A stretch of 64,000 nt of DNA. Source: Rotaria socialis. Lineage: Eukaryota; Rotifera; Eurotatoria; Philodinida; Philodinidae. Shown one piece after another: positions 39,701 through 52,300 of the stretch. Below the pieces are notes generated by a model. That model did no database searches and was not told the origin of the DNA. It saw nothing but the letters and a program-made list of their open reading frames with translations. The stretch spans positions 248,001 through 312,000 of the forward strand of contig CAJNYU010000281.1 in assembly GCA_905331475.1 (NCBI GenBank). Direction: 5' to 3'. A program made the position numbers and the translations under genes. Numbering within the stretch: the first letter of the stretch is position 1; each line of letters opens with the position of its first letter.

Positions 39701-42220
39701 CAGGTTGGTATTTGTTGCGCTGCAAATTAGTCTTTTTTCTTGTGATTTTTGCTAAGTAGTTGTAAAGTTATGGGATTGATGAAAACCAAAACAAAACAAA
39801 AAAACTTAATTCTTAGTTCATAGTACGCTTAGTTAGATCTTGCACATAAACTTTCCCTTTATTCTCCTCCACACAACCTAATTCTTGCAGGAAATACAGG
39901 ATAAACGTTTACGAGAACAACAAGCAACAACAACCACAACAAATAATAATAGTATTCATAATGATCAACGTGATGACGTTCGTCGAGAATATTATTCCGA
40001 AAAACGATACAATCGTACTGAGCGTGAATCACGTCATCGATCACCATCAGAATCATCAGATGTCAGCACTGCACATGGTGTTGTTGATGAAGAATTTAAG
40101 AAAAAATATTTACGTTGTTTGGCTTATATGAAATTAGTCGAACGTTTAAGTGACAATCAACAAGAAACTGATGAAGATTCCGATATTAAACATCGGAGAT
40201 TATCTAGACGAGTATGCCTTTCGTTTTATTATTTATTATCGTTTTCATTTTATTAACGCTTTGTGGCATGTAGAGTATTTTCTATGCATGAAGATATTTA
40301 TTAATATAATATTACTACTGCTTCGCTGAAATATACTTTATACACGTGCATTTTTTGTTTTGTTTGCAGGAACGAACGATTCGTGATCGACCAGAATATG
40401 AAGAGATCGAAAGAATCATACGTGAAACAGAAGAACGTGCCTATATTATCGAAAAAACAGATGTTGAACAAGCACGTCGTATCAGAGAGAAAATTCTTCG
40501 ACTTAGAGTAATTGTTTTTTCCATATTGAATTTCAATTTTTCCATAACATTTTTTTTATTAGGACTGTTTGGAGAATCTTAAAACTCGTTCGACTCCCTA
40601 TCAAACTGACGAAGAAATTATTCGATATAATGAACGATGTCAAGAACATATTCGTACAATCGATAGAACAGTACCAAGAGAGCGGGTATGAGAAGCAAAA
40701 ACTCTTTCTCTTTGTTTTTCCCAGTAATAATATAAAATAAAAAATGGCAATCAGAAAGAAATCGATCAGTCAATGATGAATAAAATTGACGTCGAATTTA
40801 TTTGGCTATTCATATATCTACAATTTGTATTAAATTCTTATAGAATATGGTCTAAAATTATTTCATTATTTATGATATGGGAAAATTAAATTAAATATAT
40901 TCATTTGGAATGCCGTTTTTTTTGTTATAGCTCGTTCTCAGTGGACGAGTTAGTTGCGTGTGCAAACAACCACTTTTTTGTGTTAGTTAGCACTTCCTGG
41001 AATTTGTTTTCGGAAGTGTGATAACAGATATCTTTTTTTTGTATTTGCGTTCAGTACGCTGGTCATTGAATTTGGTCAATTTTATTCTTTATGGTATTGG
41101 AATCATGTTATTTGGTACTGGTATAGATGTTGGTATTATAATTAGCATTAACACATTGGAATTGAATATTCATGATTATAATTACTGAGACCATCGATAT
41201 ATATTAAATATGATTGCCATTTTTTCTTTTATAGTACGAACAGATTTTCCTCTCTATTCTAACTATTGAATTAACTGATTGTTTTATATTCGAAATGAAT
41301 AAGAACATTTAGTTTAGATTTAAAAAAGAACTTATTCGCCATACGTCGATCGTATCCTGAATATTAAAAAATGACCTTTTAATATTGATTCTATTCTATT
41401 CTAGGAAATGGATTCCGATTTCATCTACGATATTGATGATGCACGTTCAGTAATTAGTGAACCAGCACCATGTTTTAATACAAAATATCGCAAAACAGTT
41501 CATTCACTTGAACGTTATAAAGCCGATGATCAAACACGTTTTGCTCCAGCCTATGAAGAATATCAATTGCAACCATTATTACGTGTACGCAGTTTGAAAG
41601 CAATGGATCATCGAACATTGAGTGCACCATCATCACCAATATTACAACCACGTTATCGTTCATACGAACGTTCAAATGTTCAATATACCAAACAAACGAA
41701 AAATCAACAAGGTGGCCAAGATAATTATCAAAGTTCAATATCGAAATCGGCTAGTATGCCAAATGGTGGCTTTCCAATGCAACAAAGTCTCTTACCTTAT
41801 CCACCGCCACCACCTCCGAACTTCTATCCTCAACAACCTATGGTCTATCGTGAACGTGTTATTGATAGACATGTGGCTGAAAAAAGTACATCACGAGGTG
41901 AATCTCATCGTCAACAACATCAAGAATCAAGTGCTCATGTTCAACAGCAAAATCAACATCCGCAACAACAACAACAACAACAAGTACGTAGTGCAAGTGC
42001 CAGTGGACAAACTCAAACATTTAATCGATCGATACCTGTTCAATATGAAACATCGAGAGGTTTTCGAACAACAAATGGTTTCTCACAAGAACAAACTCCA
42101 AATTATTTTTATAATGAGCAACATGGAGGTGGAACTGACAGTTATCGACAACAAACTAATGATCAACCAATATTTCCATCACAAAGCGTTGGTCGTCATC
42201 CGAAACGTATTGTCAACTGA
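22624..42220 (+). CDS. DMD: Dystrophin, N-terminal isoform ending in an alternative last exon
   Basis: Thirty-six exons join to 7320 nt, 2439 residues. After a 38-residue leader, tandem calponin-homology domains (about 39-150 and 163-268) match the dystrophin actin-binding module: [55 protein letters not shown]. A Thr-rich hinge and a long rod of spectrin-like triple helices follow, with recurring W residues. Three non-helical inserts break the rod: residues 890-1066 (Ser/Thr-rich, one exon), 1813-1874 and 1975-2081. The last exon (2169-2439) is Gln/Pro-rich, with six prolines in a row and a polyglutamine run, and ends in a stop. This product lacks the WW, EF, ZZ and coiled-coil parts, so it could bind actin but not dystroglycan. 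In the cell it should lie under the membrane or on the cytoskeleton. Exon 35 can also join 44607 in phase, giving a full-length protein. Confidence 0.88.
23494..23548 (+). CDS. DMD: Alternative first exon 1b of dystrophin
   Basis: ATG at 23494 opens 18 codons (MSASITDEPLGSIDEDLT) plus one base and ends at a GTAAGT donor in phase 1, exactly like exon 1a (22624-22738, also ending T|GTAAG). Both join exon 2 at 24733 to make the Tyr codon of YEREDIQKK. The leader is short, acidic and unlike the 38-residue leader of exon 1a. A TTA/TCG microsatellite lies about 130-170 bp upstream. Two mutually exclusive N-termini from separate promoters are known for vertebrate dystrophin; here the equivalence is inferred from phase and position. 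Confidence 0.7.
23549..24732 (+). other. Intron between exon 1b and exon 2
   Basis: About 1.2 kb of AT-rich sequence with no open frame of note. With exon 1a use, the whole 22739-24732 stretch is the first intron. Confidence 0.6.
27311..27486. mobile_element. Foldback element inside dystrophin intron 9
   Basis: The core catgattttctcgaga (27362-27377) recurs exactly as its reverse complement at 27429-27444, around a 51-bp spacer. Flanking arms (cggtagattt at about 27316 and aatctatcg at about 27476) extend the match with mismatches to about 175 bp overall. It resembles a non-autonomous foldback insertion in a 1.4-kb intron. The open frame over it shows no known protein. Confidence 0.55.
32215..32745 (+). 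other. Ser/Thr-rich insert exon in the dystrophin rod
   Basis: A single 531-bp exon adds 177 residues (890-1066) rich in Ser, Thr, Asn and Gly with no helix pattern, between spectrin-like segments. It starts REERT-like after splicing (C|GT) and ends GFTP. A plausible internal ATG (32241) lies near its 5' end, after a 1.16-kb intron. It may be a long hinge or a site of phosphorylation. I know of no equivalent in vertebrate dystrophin. Confidence 0.7.
38085..38110. repeat. GAGC/GA microsatellite in intron 29
   Basis: Repeated gagc units run into a GA tract. A complementary CT tract lies at 38992-39005, just before exon 30. Both sit in a 1.39-kb intron that precedes an exon with a possible internal start. 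Confidence 0.7.
39067..39252 (+). other. Exon 30 with a possible internal start codon
   Basis: Read as an internal exon it opens GAC AGA ATG AGA AGG after a CTAG acceptor, phase 0. The ATG at 39073 is only two codons inside, and an in-frame TAG lies just before. It follows the longest late-rod intron (37675-39066). The 60 or so residues (RRTGVQRSTSSHSEPSRRYH, then GYDSSSGISASST) are not helical. An internal promoter making a shorter product is possible, as in vertebrate and fly dystrophin genes. Confidence 0.45.
41405..42220 (+). other. Alternative last exon (Gln/Pro-rich tail)
   Basis: After a clear acceptor (attctattctag) an 816-bp exon continues in phase 0 from exon 35 with EMDSDFIYDIDDARSVISEP. 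It goes on through six consecutive prolines (about 41803-41820) and a polyglutamine run (about 41960-41983) to TGA at 42218-42220. The codon pattern is clean to the end and AATAAA follows, so this looks like a true transcript end, not intron retention. Proline-rich motifs of this type often bind WW, SH3 or EVH1 domains; no specific partner can be inferred. Confidence 0.75.
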
Positions 42221-42303
42221 GAGCAAAAACGAAACTCCCATGTTAATATATATAGCGAATTACAGAGAGAGAGTTAGTCCTACCTAAATTCTACAAGTAG
42301 AAT

Positions 42304-42309
42304 AATAAA
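42304..42309 (+). terminator. AATAAA poly(A) signal after the alternative last exon
   Basis: Canonical AATAAA begins 83 bases past the TGA at 42218-42220, followed by T- and GT-rich sequence (tgtttgcagtgtgtatac). This is the expected spacing for a mature 3' end. Confidence 0.65.
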
Positions 42310-43209
42310 ACATTGTTTGCAGTGTGTATACATGCGCTTTTTTTCTCTACTCTTCGTTCTTAATTTTTTTTTGATTTATATCTTGGAAATGTCGGTGCCA
42401 ATGCACAGTTTTTTACGAAAAAGAAATATATTGCTTTTTGGCATCTGTCTTCGTTTGTCTTTTTTTTTGAAGAATTGTCTATGGTTTTTAATTTCTACTA
42501 GTACAATTTGTGTCTTTTAATTTCTTTTCTTCTCTTTTCTTTTCGTTTTTTTCTTTCTTTAATAAATATATAAGTATTTACTATAAGAAAACGAAATATT
42601 CTAATGGAAGCTTTTTTTTAAATAAATAGCTAATTCATATGAATTATTTTTTCGTAATTACAAGATTTAGACAATAGCAGCGATAAGTTCAATGTCGCCT
42701 GCAATGTTTCTTTTTATTGTACACGTATAGTCATTTCTATCTGCCAATCGCTGTTATGAGAATACCAAAAGATCGATTGTACAGGATCCTGGTCGACTAC
42801 GCATCAATATATGGAAGCAAGATAAAAAAGAATGGAAAGAGCAAGAGAGAGAGAGAGCGAATAGGGGGGACATGGAGACAGAAATAAGACGGAGAAGAAA
42901 TATCAACGATATGGGATGACGTCCTTGCTTTTTGCTATAATCATTACCTACAAGCGAAAAATGCGCACCCAACAGCGAGAACAAGGAAAAATTGATCAAA
43001 CCGACATACAAAGAGCCATTTCTATTACCACCAAAACAATTAACCATCTTTTTACGCGTCCTCACACACACGCATATACAATTGGCGACCCTGATGACTT
43101 CGAGCATATACTACATCGGCTCGACTGTTTATTTCACAGTCATCCTTCATACACTATTGACATAGGCGACAATTAAGCGTTGGCCGATTTGCTTTTCTCT
43201 CATTCTATA

Positions 43210-43233
43210 TCTCTCTCTCTCTCTCTCTCTCTC
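43210..43233. repeat. CT microsatellite upstream of exon 43356
   Basis: A 24-bp alternating CT tract. Similar tracts lie at 47205-47234 and 38992-39005, each in a long intron before an exon that might start a shorter transcript. Confidence 0.85.
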
Positions 43234-43355
43234 ACTCGCGCATATTCTTTCTTGTTATCATTGTCTTGCATTGTTCTTATCAAACATAACAAGCAAATCC
43301 ATCACTGCAGTGCCTATCTCAAGATTTTTTCCTCTACGTACTAAATCCGATCCCA

Positions 43356-46300
43356 ATGGCATCGCCCGTGGAGAAGAAAGAGAACATACCTGCTGATTTT
43401 ATTCAATGTGTGCAAAAATTGCTATCATCTATATCCGCTTTAAGTAAACATCTGCATGTCCTGACAATTCAAAAGGAAGCGACGGAATCAAATGAAGAAT
43501 TAACAACTAAACTTCAAGTAAGAAACATAAAATTTATATACAAAAAAAGACATTTCAACATAACACAAATGTTCGAGACATTATTCTTGATGAAAGAAGT
43601 GTCATCACTTTTATAATATTGTTAATCAATCAAAGTCCTTGATATAAATTGGACAATGATCATATTTCAATTTTCACTAATGGATTGAATCTTACTTATT
43701 ATATAAGTATAGAAGCAATTGAATACTCGAATCGATTATATTGTAGCCTCCTATACGCACAGTAATTCCTTTTGGTCTTGATAGAAGAAAAGAAAAGAAG
43801 TACTGTATCTTTTTATTCGAGTAAAGTGCTCCATCATTTATCATTGCCATAATAACATCTACTTTTTGCATGACATCAACATAACAAATTCTATACTTGT
43901 ATTAGCTAGGACTTTTTTCTCGATATCTTCTCTCTCTCTCTCTCTTTCTTTTCATGGTCGAAAGAATATTATTATCTTCAAATTTAAACAATAACACTAT
44001 CCATTTATTTATTTATTTATATATATATATATATGTGTGTATTTTACATACTATATTCTTATAAATGCATAATCACAGGCAATTTAAGCAGAAAAAAAAA
44101 CTTTCTCATCTTATTCACATAAATGACTAATGATTGTACCACGTTAACATGAATACATTCTTCCGTCTCTATTATTCGTATTGCTTAATCACTTTTGTAT
44201 GCTCCGTAGCAGTGCGCTTGTAACTTTCTCTTTCTTGCACACTTGATTACTCGTCAAATACTCACACACGGACACACATATATATATATATCTATGTCTC
44301 TAAATATATATATACAGCAAAAAAGCATAGTAACCATTGTTTGTTCGATTCATTAAAAGAGCAAAGGGGCTTCCCACAATCAATTCTCTGTTCTTTTCTT
44401 ATGTCAACTCTTGAACGTAAGAAGAAGAGAAAACGCGAGAGAGAAACTTGTAAAATAGGAACAAGAAAAATCATGCATATCTTCGAGTGAGTGACTATCG
44501 CATATGTAGCATATGTAATAAAACCTTTTGATAATTGTAATTGTCATGAAACAAGCTATTTACCAATTAAAAAATATTACCATGTGTCTCAATGATTTCT
44601 TTCTAGGCAATTAAAGACGCTATTAATAGTCTTGCGCCAGCCGTTCGTACAGCAAAACAACTTGGATCTGCGACCCCATTAGTTGAACGTTTGTCACACG
44701 ATTATTCACGTCTTTGCGACGATTATAAAAAACATTATAGTGTTAAGATGGCTGAAACACGCCCTTTCGCTGAATACAAACAATATATAGAACGTTTGTC
44801 AACATGGTTGACCTCGACCAATGCTAATATTCATGAAGTTTTACAATCAGTTAATAAACAACGAGCATTACTTATTGTCAAGGTACGTTTTAAAATGAAC
44901 AAAATAAAACGAATCGAGCTGCAAACCTTGATTTAAAAATATAAACGAACGTTTGTTTGATCGTTAAAATCAATGTTCTTTTCTTGTGTAGAATAGTGAT
45001 TCTTGTAATTACATGTTTTATTTCTTTTCTCTTTCTTCAATAGAATCTTGATGAATTAAGCAAATACAAATCGTTATTAGAACGTGCAACAATATTAAAT
45101 CTTACAATGGCTGCTGATTTACCAGATGAACAAGCAACAAAAATGACAAATGAAATAGCTGATGTTAAAGAACAATGGAGAGTTCTTATCGAAGGATTAA
45201 ATACACTTAAAGAAAGGTAAATTTTCTACTTTGTCTATGTCTATGTTCTCATCTTGTCATGTATGTGCAACTTGAAACTTGATTTCCATTGAAAATTTCG
45301 GTTTTCAACTTTTAAACCAATAGCATTCTGAAGAATAGTGACTCACACATACGTATATCGCCATAAGTTGAAATTTTCTATTTTCAACTCAATTCAAGTT
45401 TCAAGTTTGACACTACTGTGATATCGTTGTCAATCTAAATGAATCTTTATATTCATTTTCTCTAGACATGCATCACGCTATGCGTCACCTGAACGAACTC
45501 GTGAAGAAGATCGTTTAACAAAACAAAATGAAAATCTTGTGCATTATATTGAAAGTTGGTTTACATTGGCAAGAGAACTGATTCATCAGCAAAAACAATT
45601 TATGATGCGCGAGCACGGTATGATCGAGGATCAAAGATGCTTCCTCGACTCATTGATTTCATCTGATAATGAAATCAACGAACATAGTCTTCTTTGTCAA
45701 CTTAAAGTAAAGTTGATAGATATCTTCTGTTCAAAAACAGAGAGTGTGAGAGAGAGAAAGTGAAAGTTAACTGCCTTTTCTTTATTCAAGGAATGTGAAC
45801 AAGAAATAAATCGATTAAGGACTTTACTCGATGAAAATTGCCGAACATTGAAAACGGATGATATGACGACAGGCGAAGTCACTCGTTCGTTAACGGATGA
45901 ATTGACAGAAGTACGTGATAGTTTTTGTTTTATATCCTTGTCTATTATTTTTTTTTCTGTATGTCTTTCATTTATTCGTAGATCTCAAAATGTATAACAG
46001 CAGCACGTATTGAGTTAGAAAATCGTATTGAACAACAGCATGGATTTCTTCGCGAATTAGATTCACTAAATAATTGGGTAACAAACTTCATAAACGAATC
46101 AAAAGCAACAGATGAACAAGTAAAATAAGATCCTAACTTCCTATTCATTGAAATCTAAACTCTTATTTAATAGACGATTAAATTAGCTGTCATCGAGCGA
46201 CAACAACATTTCGATGAATTAATTAAATATTGTCATGCCAATAATCATGAAGTTAAAGAAAAGCTTAAAAACTTAATTAAAATGTGGAATCAATTAACAT

Positions 46301-49300
46301 CAATGAGTAAGTTGTATTGAGACATATGAATATTTTCTCTAGTTTTATTGCGTATTATTTTCCTATTCATTGAATTTTACTATTATCATCGCATTATCAA
46401 TAGCACGACTCGTCTCTATTTCTCCATTAGCACACCCATGCGAGCTACATGATTCAAACTCTGTAGTGATTGTAGTAGCATTGCATGTTAAATTAATCCG
46501 TTTCTCTTTTTTCCTCCCTTCAATAATGAAAACTACTAATCATGATCATAGAAAGAACAGAAAAAAAAGAAGTTTCAGACTAATATACTTAGAGACAGAG
46601 ACCAGGCACACGCAATGCGATGAGAAAAACAGACACACAAATACATAATTGGATTTTTTCACATTCCGCCATGACTAGTTTTTGGTACCCATTATTTATT
46701 TTGCCTAATACAGGAAGTTAAACACTTGTTATTCGTATGTTCGCCTTGTTTCGCCAGATCTTTCTACAATATTCTTAAGTAGATCAATAAGTCTTTCAAT
46801 AGACAAATCCGCATGTATGTATGTATGCATGCATTCACACATATACAGATAGAAGAAAGTTTTCTAATGACGTAACATGACATAATTAATGTGCCCTACC
46901 GACAAAACTAATAATAAGAACTCATTTCTTTGTTGGGTAGGTTCATTATGATTAGTTGCAACCGACATAATAATAAACATAGGTTGCACGTATGTATCGA
47001 ACGCATCTACATATCGATGCGTCGCCTGTCGACTAAATTTGTGTTCTCTTGTTCTTTCTACTGATGAAGTATAGACACACACAGCCTGAGGTGAGTTGAT
47101 GATGATCATCTTGCTTTGTGTCTTTCTTTCCCTCTCTCCCGTTGTATTTTTTCTTTTCTCCATTGTGCATGTCTCGCAAGTGAATACAGGAGCTTAAGTT
47201 CGTTTCTCTCTCTCGCTCTCTCTCTCTCTCTCTATTTTCTTTTCTACGTTTCATTGCTGTTGTTCTCTCTTACTTTTTCTCTCAGTGATTGAAGAGTAAT
47301 AGTTCACTTTCTTAGACCTTTACGGCATCATGGGGGAAGTAATAAAGTAGCCACACCATCTCAAGTTTTTTCGGTTACATTAATTTCCCTTTTTCTTTCC
47401 GCTTGTTAGTCAATGATTCTCCAACAACAGCGACTATTGAATTATCGAAGTCACCACCAATAGTACCGTTAGAATCATCACTATCTGAGAAACAACGACA
47501 AGCCAAACTAATTGACGAAGCTACAAAACTACTAAATACAACTATACAATTGGGTAATCTTCAAGCTATTGAACAGCATCAAAACAACATAGCAGTAAGA
47601 GTAGAAAAACCATAAAATATTTGAACTGTCAATCTTCGTTTTTTCTTCTTCTTCTTCATTGCCTATAGTCATTGTTAACCAATATTAAAATAGGCCAATT
47701 TAATGATCAATTTGAAACAACTTCGAGCTGGATATTATATCTACCTGAATCACGTATGAATATCTGTGCTTTTGTTTTTGTTTTTGTATTGCTTCTGTTT
47801 ATGTAGTACGTGATGAGATTGCAACTCGACAGTCGATACTAAAACAAATGTTAATCGATACAACACGTATTGATCAGCTTCGTGTTAATTTCGTTTCGCA
47901 TTTTAGTAGTGAAAATAATACAACAGAAACTAATGAAGTAATCGATATTATTGATAATTATCCAAAAGAAATGACTTCTGATATACGACAATGGCTAAAT
48001 GAGCAACAACAACAACAAACGCGTATAACAGCTCCATTAGCAACTGTTGATACATCGAAAAGTATCGATGATTTCGATGAGTATCTTAAACAAATCGAAG
48101 AGAATATTAGTTCTTATAAACAGAATGAAACTAATGAATCGAAATTAAAGGTTTGATTTTATTTTATTTTATTTCTCGCTGAATAATTTAATCGTGATAT
48201 TCCTTTTTTGTTTTCTAGACAATTCTTCAATTAATTGAAGAACGACCTAATTTACCGGAAAATTTAAATACTGATGATCAAGAACGCGTAGAAAATTTAC
48301 ATGAAAGATTATTACACGCACAAAAAGAAATCGAAGAAATTCGACAAAAGAATTCTTCATTTATTAATACGGAACAAATTATTACTAACACTGATCTATT
48401 AATTCGACGCTTACGAGATACGGAAGAACAAATCCGAGCTAATGTTTTACAACCAATTAATGATTATGGAAGGCTTATGACCGATTGTCAGGTAAAATTT
48501 TCACATTCATATATATATGTCAATTAATCGAATCCGTAGAAATTCCTCATGGAATATTATTCTTTCATTGAGCATTGGCATATGAAAATATTTCGAGGCC
48601 GTAAAAACATGTCAATATTTTCTTCTAAATCTATATATAATAGAAAGTATTTTTTAAAGAAAGGCCGAAAGAATATCTAACGAACTGATTTGTGTTGATG
48701 TTTTTTATATGGCGATTTAATAGATCGTCTAGTGTTGATGGATAACATCAGCAAAATTGCCTTTAACCAATCGACTTGTTTCTCTTAACTTCTGTTGATT
48801 ACCTCGTAGACATTCTTCATATCTAACAGTCTATGTTATTGATAGCCGCCTTTATAAACAAAGATGAAAGAACAAATTCATCTGGACTAGTTTAATTATT
48901 GATAATAGTCAAGCACAATTTATATTTTACATTTGGCAAGAAAAGTTGAAGTTAAACTCGATAATTCTTAAATGACAAATTTAATGAAATCATTTTTTTT
49001 CTTATGGTAAATAAAAATGAAAAAAAAAGACGAAGAAATTTGAGCATGCTACATGTTCTTTACTCATTCTTAATCAAGTGACACTCAACGATACTTCATG
49101 CAAATAGAGGAAATAATCGCAATCTCTATTTTTCTTTTATTTCTATGAAAAAAAAAAGGAACCTTCCCATTTTCTTTGCTTTCAGCGTATTATTACCGAA
49201 CTCGATCAAAATCTTCGTCCACATGTTGAACAAGTAATCAATACAGGCAAACGTCTCTATTCATCGGACAATAACAAAGATAGTAGTGGTGTCGAAAGTG

Positions 49301-52300
49301 CTGGTATGTAGTAAAAATATTTACAATATAATGTTCCATTGGAAAGAGGTCGTCCGCTATTCTCAGTTATTTGATCTCTGCGCTGTGATTTGTCCTAAAA
49401 ATCAACCAGTGAAAAAAGAAACAATTTCTCTTTTTTCTAACTAACCCTGACCTTTTTTGTTCTTGTTCATAATCATCATATAACTTTCTATTATCTATTT
49501 TGGGCTTTCTTAGACGATACTGGAGGTGGAAATTTTGATTTATTATCATCGTCACCATCACCTCCATTAAAGAAATATTCCGATTTAACATTTCGTAAAG
49601 TTCGTCGACATGTTCTTCAACTAAATCAACGTTGGAAAAATGCTAATTCTAACGTACGACAGCGTTTAAAAACTTTACAACGTGTTCAAACGGTATTTTA
49701 TTTTTTTTATCTTTTCTGTGATATAGAATTTATCTTTTTTCGTTCTTCTAGACCGTCGAAGAACTACGCCGTAAGTGTGATCAATTACATGCACACTTGC
49801 TCGATATCGAACTTGCTCATGTTCAACAGCCACAAATACGCTCAATAAACAGCGAACAAGTACCAGTGGAAATCGAAGAGACTAAAGTAAGTTTAAATAT
49901 TCACCTTGGGAAATAAACAGGGTTGTAAATTTTTACCCTATTATTCGTCAGAGTATCTGTTTCAAGAACAGAAATAGTGAATAGGAGATGCTTGCATCTT
50001 TTTTTTAAAAGAACAGTATAATAAAGCATTTTCTTCTTAACATTGATTGATGCGAAATATTCAATAGAACAATTCATGTTTTTCACTGCGTAAAATAAAT
50101 GTTAGTTAAGATAGTTCTGTTAATATGATTGAGTTCAAAGAAAGAAATATAGACCTTAGGGACTCATCGTATTTGATTGGATACGCGACTGCTAAGACAG
50201 ATAAAAAAAAACATTGGATAGTCTTATTAATACAGATAACATTGCTCGAAGGATTACAACTGAGTATTACTGTTTGTCATCGACTCATACCTACTAATCT
50301 TGCTTTTGCACTTTGATCGAAAAGAGGATTGTAGGTGACGTTTCGAATTTTACTCAAACATTGCTACTTTTCTGAGATATTAAAAATGAGTTTTATTTGC
50401 TGTTGAAGTATTAAGTTAGCTGTGAGCTTTTCTTCTTTTTTTTCTAGCATCTTCTTTCAACTCTGATGTCATGTAAAACATCTATTGATGATATTCAACA
50501 ATTATCACAAACAATTGAAAACGATTATGGCATTAATACAATAAATCATGTACATGAACTTAATCAAAGGTTTGATAAAAATCGAAGAGATGAAAATATT
50601 TTATATTATTTTGTCTAGGTGGGAACATTCAGTACAATCAGTTTCACAACGAATACAATTATTACAAGATTCAGTAAGAAATACTGAGAGCGATATTTAT
50701 TCAAAATCAGTTGAATATCCTTGGCAACGTTCTGTAGCTTTTAATAAAGTACCATATTTTATCAAGTAAATTACTTCATTATTTTGTTTTTCACATCAAA
50801 TTATTGATATATTCGTTCTATAGTCATTCCGATCAAACAACATCCTGGGATCATCCAAAAATGTAAATTAAGAAATTTTTTCGTTTTATCTGAAATAAAA
50901 AGAATTTTATGTTCTATTAGGCTCGAATTAATGCGTTCATTTTCAAGTTTCAATGATATTCGCTTTTCTGCATATCGTACAGCAATGAAACTTCGCACAT
51001 TACAGAAACGTCTTTGTCGTATGTTTAGACTTCTTTTCTCCTTCTATCTAAGCTTCTTTTGTTTTTAGTTGATTTAACATCTCTCAGTGACATTATAAGT
51101 GTGTTCGAAGAACATCAAACAATCGATTCACCGAATAAAAATATTGATAAATATATAGATATAACAGAGATTCTTTATTATTTACAATCAATATTTGAAA
51201 AAACATCCAATGAATATCCACAATTAGTTAATGTTACACTCACTGTTGATTTAGCTCTTAATTGGTTATTAAATATTTACGACCTGTAAGAAGATGAGAA
51301 TTTAATGTAACTCCCAGAGATCGTATTCTCCAGGCGATAATCAATGAGAAGAACAATTTTGCGGATGAGTTTGCGTTTCTCTGTAGGGTGTTTTCAAAAA
51401 AACAAGTTTTCCAATTCCAATTGTGAATTATTCCGAATGATAAAGCAAACGATTTTCTCTGAGATGGAACGTGTGTTGAGACGTTATAGAAAACTTTTCG
51501 CTCTAGAAACTAGCAATTAAATTTCTCTGCTCAAATAATAATGATTGTGATTTTTATTGGAATACAGAGTTAAATCAATATATTTCTTTGTAATGTTTAG
51601 AAACCGAACTGGTTCAATTCGTTTATTAGCAATGAAAATGGCATTGGCTCTACTTTGCAGAGGAAATATTGAAGAAAAATATCGATGTATGTTCAGCATA
51701 GGAAAATTTCTATTCGACATGTCTCTGATTTTCTTTTTATCTTATTCTTAGATGTATTCTCATTAGTGGCATATACACCGACGGATAACGATGCTTGTGA
51801 TGTTGTCGATCGACAACGTTTGTCCATTCTATTTCAACAAGCAATAGTTGTATGCATTTATTTATTGTCTAACGAATTGAGAAAAAAGAACGAAAGAAGT
51901 GTTGAATAGAATTAGAATACGTATTGTCTATAGATTTTAATCAACATTTCTATATAAAATTAGATAGAAGATTAGAGATTATTTCAAACATCACGCAACA
52001 TTTCATTCAATACGTTCTTTGTATCTAAATCGATGACAGATTATATTAGCATCTGTTCATTCACAATAGCAGTGATTGCATCGTATTTCTTATCGAATTA
52101 TTCATGTCGATTTTGGATGATGCAATCAATTATGACGTAAAGATCTTAGATTATTTTTTATTAGTCGAATCAGTTTTGAAGAAAAAATCATAAACTAAAT
52201 TAAGGCTTTTATTTTTATTTGATTATTTTTTTCTTTTCCGTAGATCCCCAAACAACTCGGTGAAATAGCTGCATTTGGTGGATCAAGTGTTGAGCCAAGT

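Larger units (their letters stand above)
22624..40685 (+). other. Exon map of the 5' half of dystrophin
   Basis: Exons, all with GT..AG introns and checked phase: 22624-22738, 24733-24794, 24860-24955, 25018-25095, 25160-25344, 25409-25605, 25659-25825, 25882-26040, 26116-26303, 27688-28189, 28988-29173, 29247-29549, 29610-29697, 29766-29971, 30920-31055, 32215-32745, 32997-33376, 33443-33544, 33596-33778, 34757-34900, 34963-35164, 35219-35322, 35389-35541, 35592-35753, 35814-35942, 36815-36988, 37051-37206, 37265-37432, 37495-37674, 39067-39252, 39347-39478, 39536-39703, 39891-40211, 40370-40507, 40563-40685. Introns over 690 bp: 22739-24732, 26304-27687, 28190-28987, 29972-30919, 31056-32214, 33779-34756, 35943-36814, 37675-39066 and 40686-41404. 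I see no other genes in them. Confidence 0.8.
42221..43355. other. Boundary region between the two halves of dystrophin
   Basis: 1.1 kb with a poly(A) signal at 42304, a T-rich stretch to about 42560, then sequence with purine runs and a 24-bp CT tract (43210-43233) before the ATG at 43356. In a full-length transcript this would be part of an intron running 40686-44606. In a split gene it would be an intergenic region with a promoter. No TATA box or other core promoter element is clear. Confidence 0.5.

Noticed and set aside
41622-42287. 221-codon frame inside the dystrophin tail exon
   Set aside because: It is a shifted reading of the Gln-rich exon; the frame that continues exon 35 is the real one.
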